From: Comamonadaceae bacterium | GTDB taxonomy: Bacteria; Pseudomonadota; Gammaproteobacteria; Burkholderiales; Burkholderiaceae_C | DNA length: 57,258 bases | NCBI GenBank assembly: GCA_947451385.1 | Contig: CANFYZ010000011.1 | Span: forward strand, 1-57,258 | Direction of reading: 5' to 3' | Shown here: positions 55,288-57,258 of the stretch, piece after piece | How positions within the stretch are numbered: position 1 is the first letter of the stretch | Layout of the letters: each line of letters starts with the position of its first letter | The notes under the pieces: generated by a model | What the model was told of the DNA's origin: nothing | Database searches by the model: none | What the model saw: the letters and a program-made list of their open reading frames with translations, nothing else | Program-made: the position numbers and the translations under genes

Positions 55288-55742
55288 GCGCGGGCCCCTT
55301 TCTTGGCCACGGCATGGATGGCGGTTCGGATGCGCGCGTAGGTGCCACAGCGACAGATGTTGCTCATCGCCGCATCGATGTCTTCGTCGCTGGGTTTGGG
55401 CTTTTTCTTCAGCAGCGCCACGGCGGCAAGCATTTGGCCACCTTGGCAGTAGCCGCATTGGGGCACCTGGTGGTCAATCCAGGCTTGTTGCACCGCGTGC
55501 AATTGCCCCTTGTTCGCCAAGCCTTCGATGGTGATGACTTTTTGCCCAGCCGCGGCCGACACCGGATAAGAGCAGGAGCGCACCGGCTCGCCATTCAGCA
55601 ACACGGTGCAGGCCCCGCACTGCGCCACGCCACAGCCAAATTTGGGCCCTTTGATGTCCAGCTCGTCGCGCAAAGCCCAGAGCAGGGGCATTTCTGGCTC
55701 GGTGTCGAGCGTGTGATTTTGACCATTCACTGTCAGCTTCAT
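55284..55742 (-). CDS. (2Fe-2S) subunit of molybdenum hydroxylase
   Basis: A 152-residue electron-transfer subunit. The plant-type cluster is bound by [13 protein letters not shown]...RSC and the second by CGYCQGGQ...NICRCGTY. This is the small subunit of xanthine-dehydrogenase-family enzymes. ATG 55742 has GGAG upstream. It is the first gene of the four-gene run ending in soxZ, 96 bases after hppD. Confidence 0.93.
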   Translation of the reverse strand: MKLTVNGQNHTLDTEPEMPLLWALRDELDIKGPKFGCGVAQCGACTVLLNGEPVRSCSYPVSAAAGQKVITIEGLANKGQLHAVQQAWIDHQVPQCGYCQGGQMLAAVALLKKKPKPSDEDIDAAMSNICRCGTYARIRTAIHAVAKKGARA

Positions 55743-55838
55743 GTCTGTCTTCTCCACTTGTGGGGTTCAACCGCGACTATGGCGCGCCCGCGCGCTTCGG
55801 GCAATTGGGAAACTACGCAAAAACCATTCAGCCGCCGT

Positions 55839-56948
55839 TCAAGAGTCGCTTGCGAGACCGGGTGGCGAGGCCTCGCCGGGTTGCAACACACCGCGCCGAA
55901 GTTGGTCGCGCTCAATGGATTCAAACAAGGCTTTGAAGTTGCCTTCGCCAAAGCCCTCATCGGCACGGCGCTCTATGAACTCGAAAAACACCGGACCCAG
56001 CTGCGCTTGTGAAAAAATTTGCAACAGCAACTTGGCCTGACCGCCCTGGGTCGAGCCGTCCAGCAAAATGCCGCGCGCTTGCAAGTCGGGCACATGCACG
56101 CCGTGGCCGGGCAAACGCTCTTGCAGCATCTCGTAATACACGTCATTGGGCGCGGTCATCAGCGGCACGCCCGCCAGCTGCAGCCGGTCCACCGTGTCCA
56201 CCAGGTTGTCGGTCAGCAGGGCGATGTGCTGGATGCCCTCGCCGTTGTAGGCCATCAAAAACTCTTCGATCTGACCCGAGCCTTTGGACGACTCTTCGTT
56301 CAGCGGGATGCGAATTTGGCCGTCCGGCGCGGTCATGGCTTTGGAGGTCAGGCCGGTGTGCGCGCCCTGAATGTCAAAGTAGCGGATCTCACGAAAGTTG
56401 AACAACCGCTCGTAAAAGCTGGCCCAAAAGCCCATCCGGCCCCGGTATACGTTGTGGGTGAGGTGGTCGATGAGTTTGAGGCCGTGGCCCACCGGGTGAC
56501 GCTCTGCGCCATCTAAAAACTCAAAGTCGATGTCGTAAATCGACTTGCCGTCTTCAAAGCGGTCGATCAAATACAGCGGCGCGCCGCCAATGCCTTTGAT
56601 GGCGGGCAGGCGCAGCTCCATCGGTCCGGTCGGGATCTCGATCGGTTGTGCGCCCAAGGCCAAAGCGCGGGCGTAGGCTTTGTGCGCGTCCTTGACGCGA
56701 AACGCCATGCCACAGGCCGAGGGGCCGTGCTCGGCGGCAAAGTAAGCCGCCGCGCTGCCGGGCTCGTGGTTGGCAATGAAATTGATGTCGCCCTGGCGGT
56801 AAAGCAACACGTTTTTCGACCGGTGCCTGGCGATCAGGCTGAAGCCCATGGCTTTGAACACCGGGCCCAATGTGGTGGGATCGGGGGCGGCAAATTCAAC
56901 AAACTCGAAGCCGCACAAGCCCATGGGGTTGTCAAATAAATCAGACAT
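55839..56948 (-). CDS. hppD: 4-hydroxyphenylpyruvate dioxygenase
   Basis: Fe(II)-dependent dioxygenase of 369 residues that turns 4-hydroxyphenylpyruvate into homogentisate in tyrosine degradation. The likely iron ligands are His in [11 protein letters not shown], His in [10 protein letters not shown] and Glu in [10 protein letters not shown]. The C-terminal [22 protein letters not shown] is diagnostic. ATG 56948 has GGAG at correct spacing. With the indolepyruvate oxidoreductase it points to aromatic amino acid use. Confidence 0.96.
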   Translation of the reverse strand: MSDLFDNPMGLCGFEFVEFAAPDPTTLGPVFKAMGFSLIARHRSKNVLLYRQGDINFIANHEPGSAAAYFAAEHGPSACGMAFRVKDAHKAYARALALGAQPIEIPTGPMELRLPAIKGIGGAPLYLIDRFEDGKSIYDIDFEFLDGAERHPVGHGLKLIDHLTHNVYRGRMGFWASFYERLFNFREIRYFDIQGAHTGLTSKAMTAPDGQIRIPLNEESSKGSGQIEEFLMAYNGEGIQHIALLTDNLVDTVDRLQLAGVPLMTAPNDVYYEMLQERLPGHGVHVPDLQARGILLDGSTQGGQAKLLLQIFSQAQLGPVFFEFIERRADEGFGEGNFKALFESIERDQLRRGVLQPGEASPPGLASDS

Positions 56949-57145
56949 GAAACACTCCAAAAAAAGACCAACGAAGAACGACCTGCATCAAACCGATGCC
57001 GGAGGTGCGCCCGGTTTGCCGCGCGTACTGCGCGACAAGTGAACGCCGAAGATCAAAATTTGTAGGTTCATCGCTTCATTCTCGTTCAAAATAACAACGC
57101 ACCCCCAGGGGAGGCACCGCCGTTTGACTACAGGAAGATTTGCCG
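56949..57145. promoter_or_regulatory. Divergent promoter region of hppD and the Bug-family gene
   Basis: A 197-base gap between divergent start codons. An AT-rich segment near 57075-57095 may hold a promoter. No clear operator is recognised. Confidence 0.4.
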
Positions 57146-57258
57146 ATGTTGAAGATCACCACCACCTTGACCGTCTTGCTGTTGGCGCTCAGCAACCAGG
57201 TTGGGGCCCAAGACAAATTCCCGTCGCGCCCGGTCACGCTGGTGGTGCCGCAAGTGGC
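57146..57258 (+). CDS. Tripartite tricarboxylate transporter binding protein, Bug/TctC family (partial)
   Basis: Only the first 37 codons are in the window. A signal peptide (ITTTLTVLLLALSNQVGA) is followed by FPSRPVTLVVPQV, the typical mature start of Bug/TctC periplasmic binding proteins. AGGAAG lies upstream of ATG 57146. The abundance of this family in Burkholderiales supports the taxonomic guess. Confidence 0.8.
   Translation, partial: MLKITTTLTVLLLALSNQVGAQDKFPSRPVTLVVPQV

Noticed and set aside
1..57258. GC-skew switch around 33 kb
   Set aside because: Hand counts of G and C in a few lines on each side gave mixed results, so I do not claim a skew change; a full computation is needed.
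1..57258. tRNA or rRNA genes, CRISPR arrays, insertion sequences, prophage
   Set aside because: No cloverleaf-like tRNA, spaced repeats, transposase or phage genes were found; all sizeable gaps are below 300 bases and are described.

Overview
The window reads as one stretch of a Betaproteobacterial chromosome, most likely a Comamonadaceae member (Burkholderiales; Limnohabitans/Rhodoferax-like). Reasons: about 60% GC, the order mnmG-rsmG-LysE-parA-RBBP9-like-parB, a Bug/TctC-type binding protein at the right edge, DUF2788 and DUF2189 proteins, and many ATGA-overlapped operons. The family assignment is inference from gene content. I see no tRNA, rRNA, CRISPR array, insertion sequence or prophage.

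Layout. 1-3.8 kb (minus): a coupled operon gpx - FAD oxidoreductase - DUF1365 - cyclopropane-fatty-acid synthase (cut by the window edge), apparently for membrane lipid modification and peroxide defence. 4-5.7 kb (plus): Cho-like GIY-YIG nuclease and an M15 peptidase. 5.7-9.9 kb (minus): RND efflux pump and its adaptor. 10-12.7 kb (minus): glnE. 12.8-19.5 kb (plus): a YhdP-family protein followed by a membrane PAS histidine kinase and a FixJ-type regulator. 19.5-20.9 kb: a tiny membrane protein and mltA, whose start codons overlap on opposite strands. 21-25.5 kb (minus): a complete branched-chain/amide-type ABC transporter (livKHMGF), divergent from a gamma-glutamyltransferase-like gene and a fused indolepyruvate ferredoxin oxidoreductase (25.7-31 kb, plus).

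31-36 kb: minCDE (minus), then a 279-bp AT-rich intergenic region with DnaA boxes and a TAG-repeat that looks like a DnaA-trio unwinding element, so a strong oriC candidate. Next come DUF2788/DUF2189 membrane proteins under a perfect FNR/Anr box, a Spy/LTXXQ protein, pirin and a CopZ-like chaperone. 36-40.7 kb: copA, an Old Yellow Enzyme, a class II aldolase and a YkgJ-type protein. 40.9-46.5 kb (plus): mnmG-rsmG-lysE-parA-RBBP9-like-parB, with three parS-like sites inside mnmG and rsmG. parAB/parS lying 9-10 kb from the candidate origin fits the usual organisation of origin-segregation regions.

46.5-57.3 kb: a D-lactate/glycolate-type FAD dehydrogenase, PduO-type cobalamin adenosyltransferase, acetoacetyl-CoA synthetase, a CLC of the fluoride-exporter type, and a tightly coupled operon of a (2Fe-2S) protein, a Tat-exported molybdenum hydroxylase, SoxY and SoxZ. 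HPPD and the start of a Bug-family binding protein close the window.

The items most worth following are the candidate origin next to minC, the parS sites written into coding sequence, the molybdenum-hydroxylase/SoxYZ operon with an altered SoxY carrier arm, and the RBBP9-like protein between parA and parB that appears to lack its whole catalytic triad.
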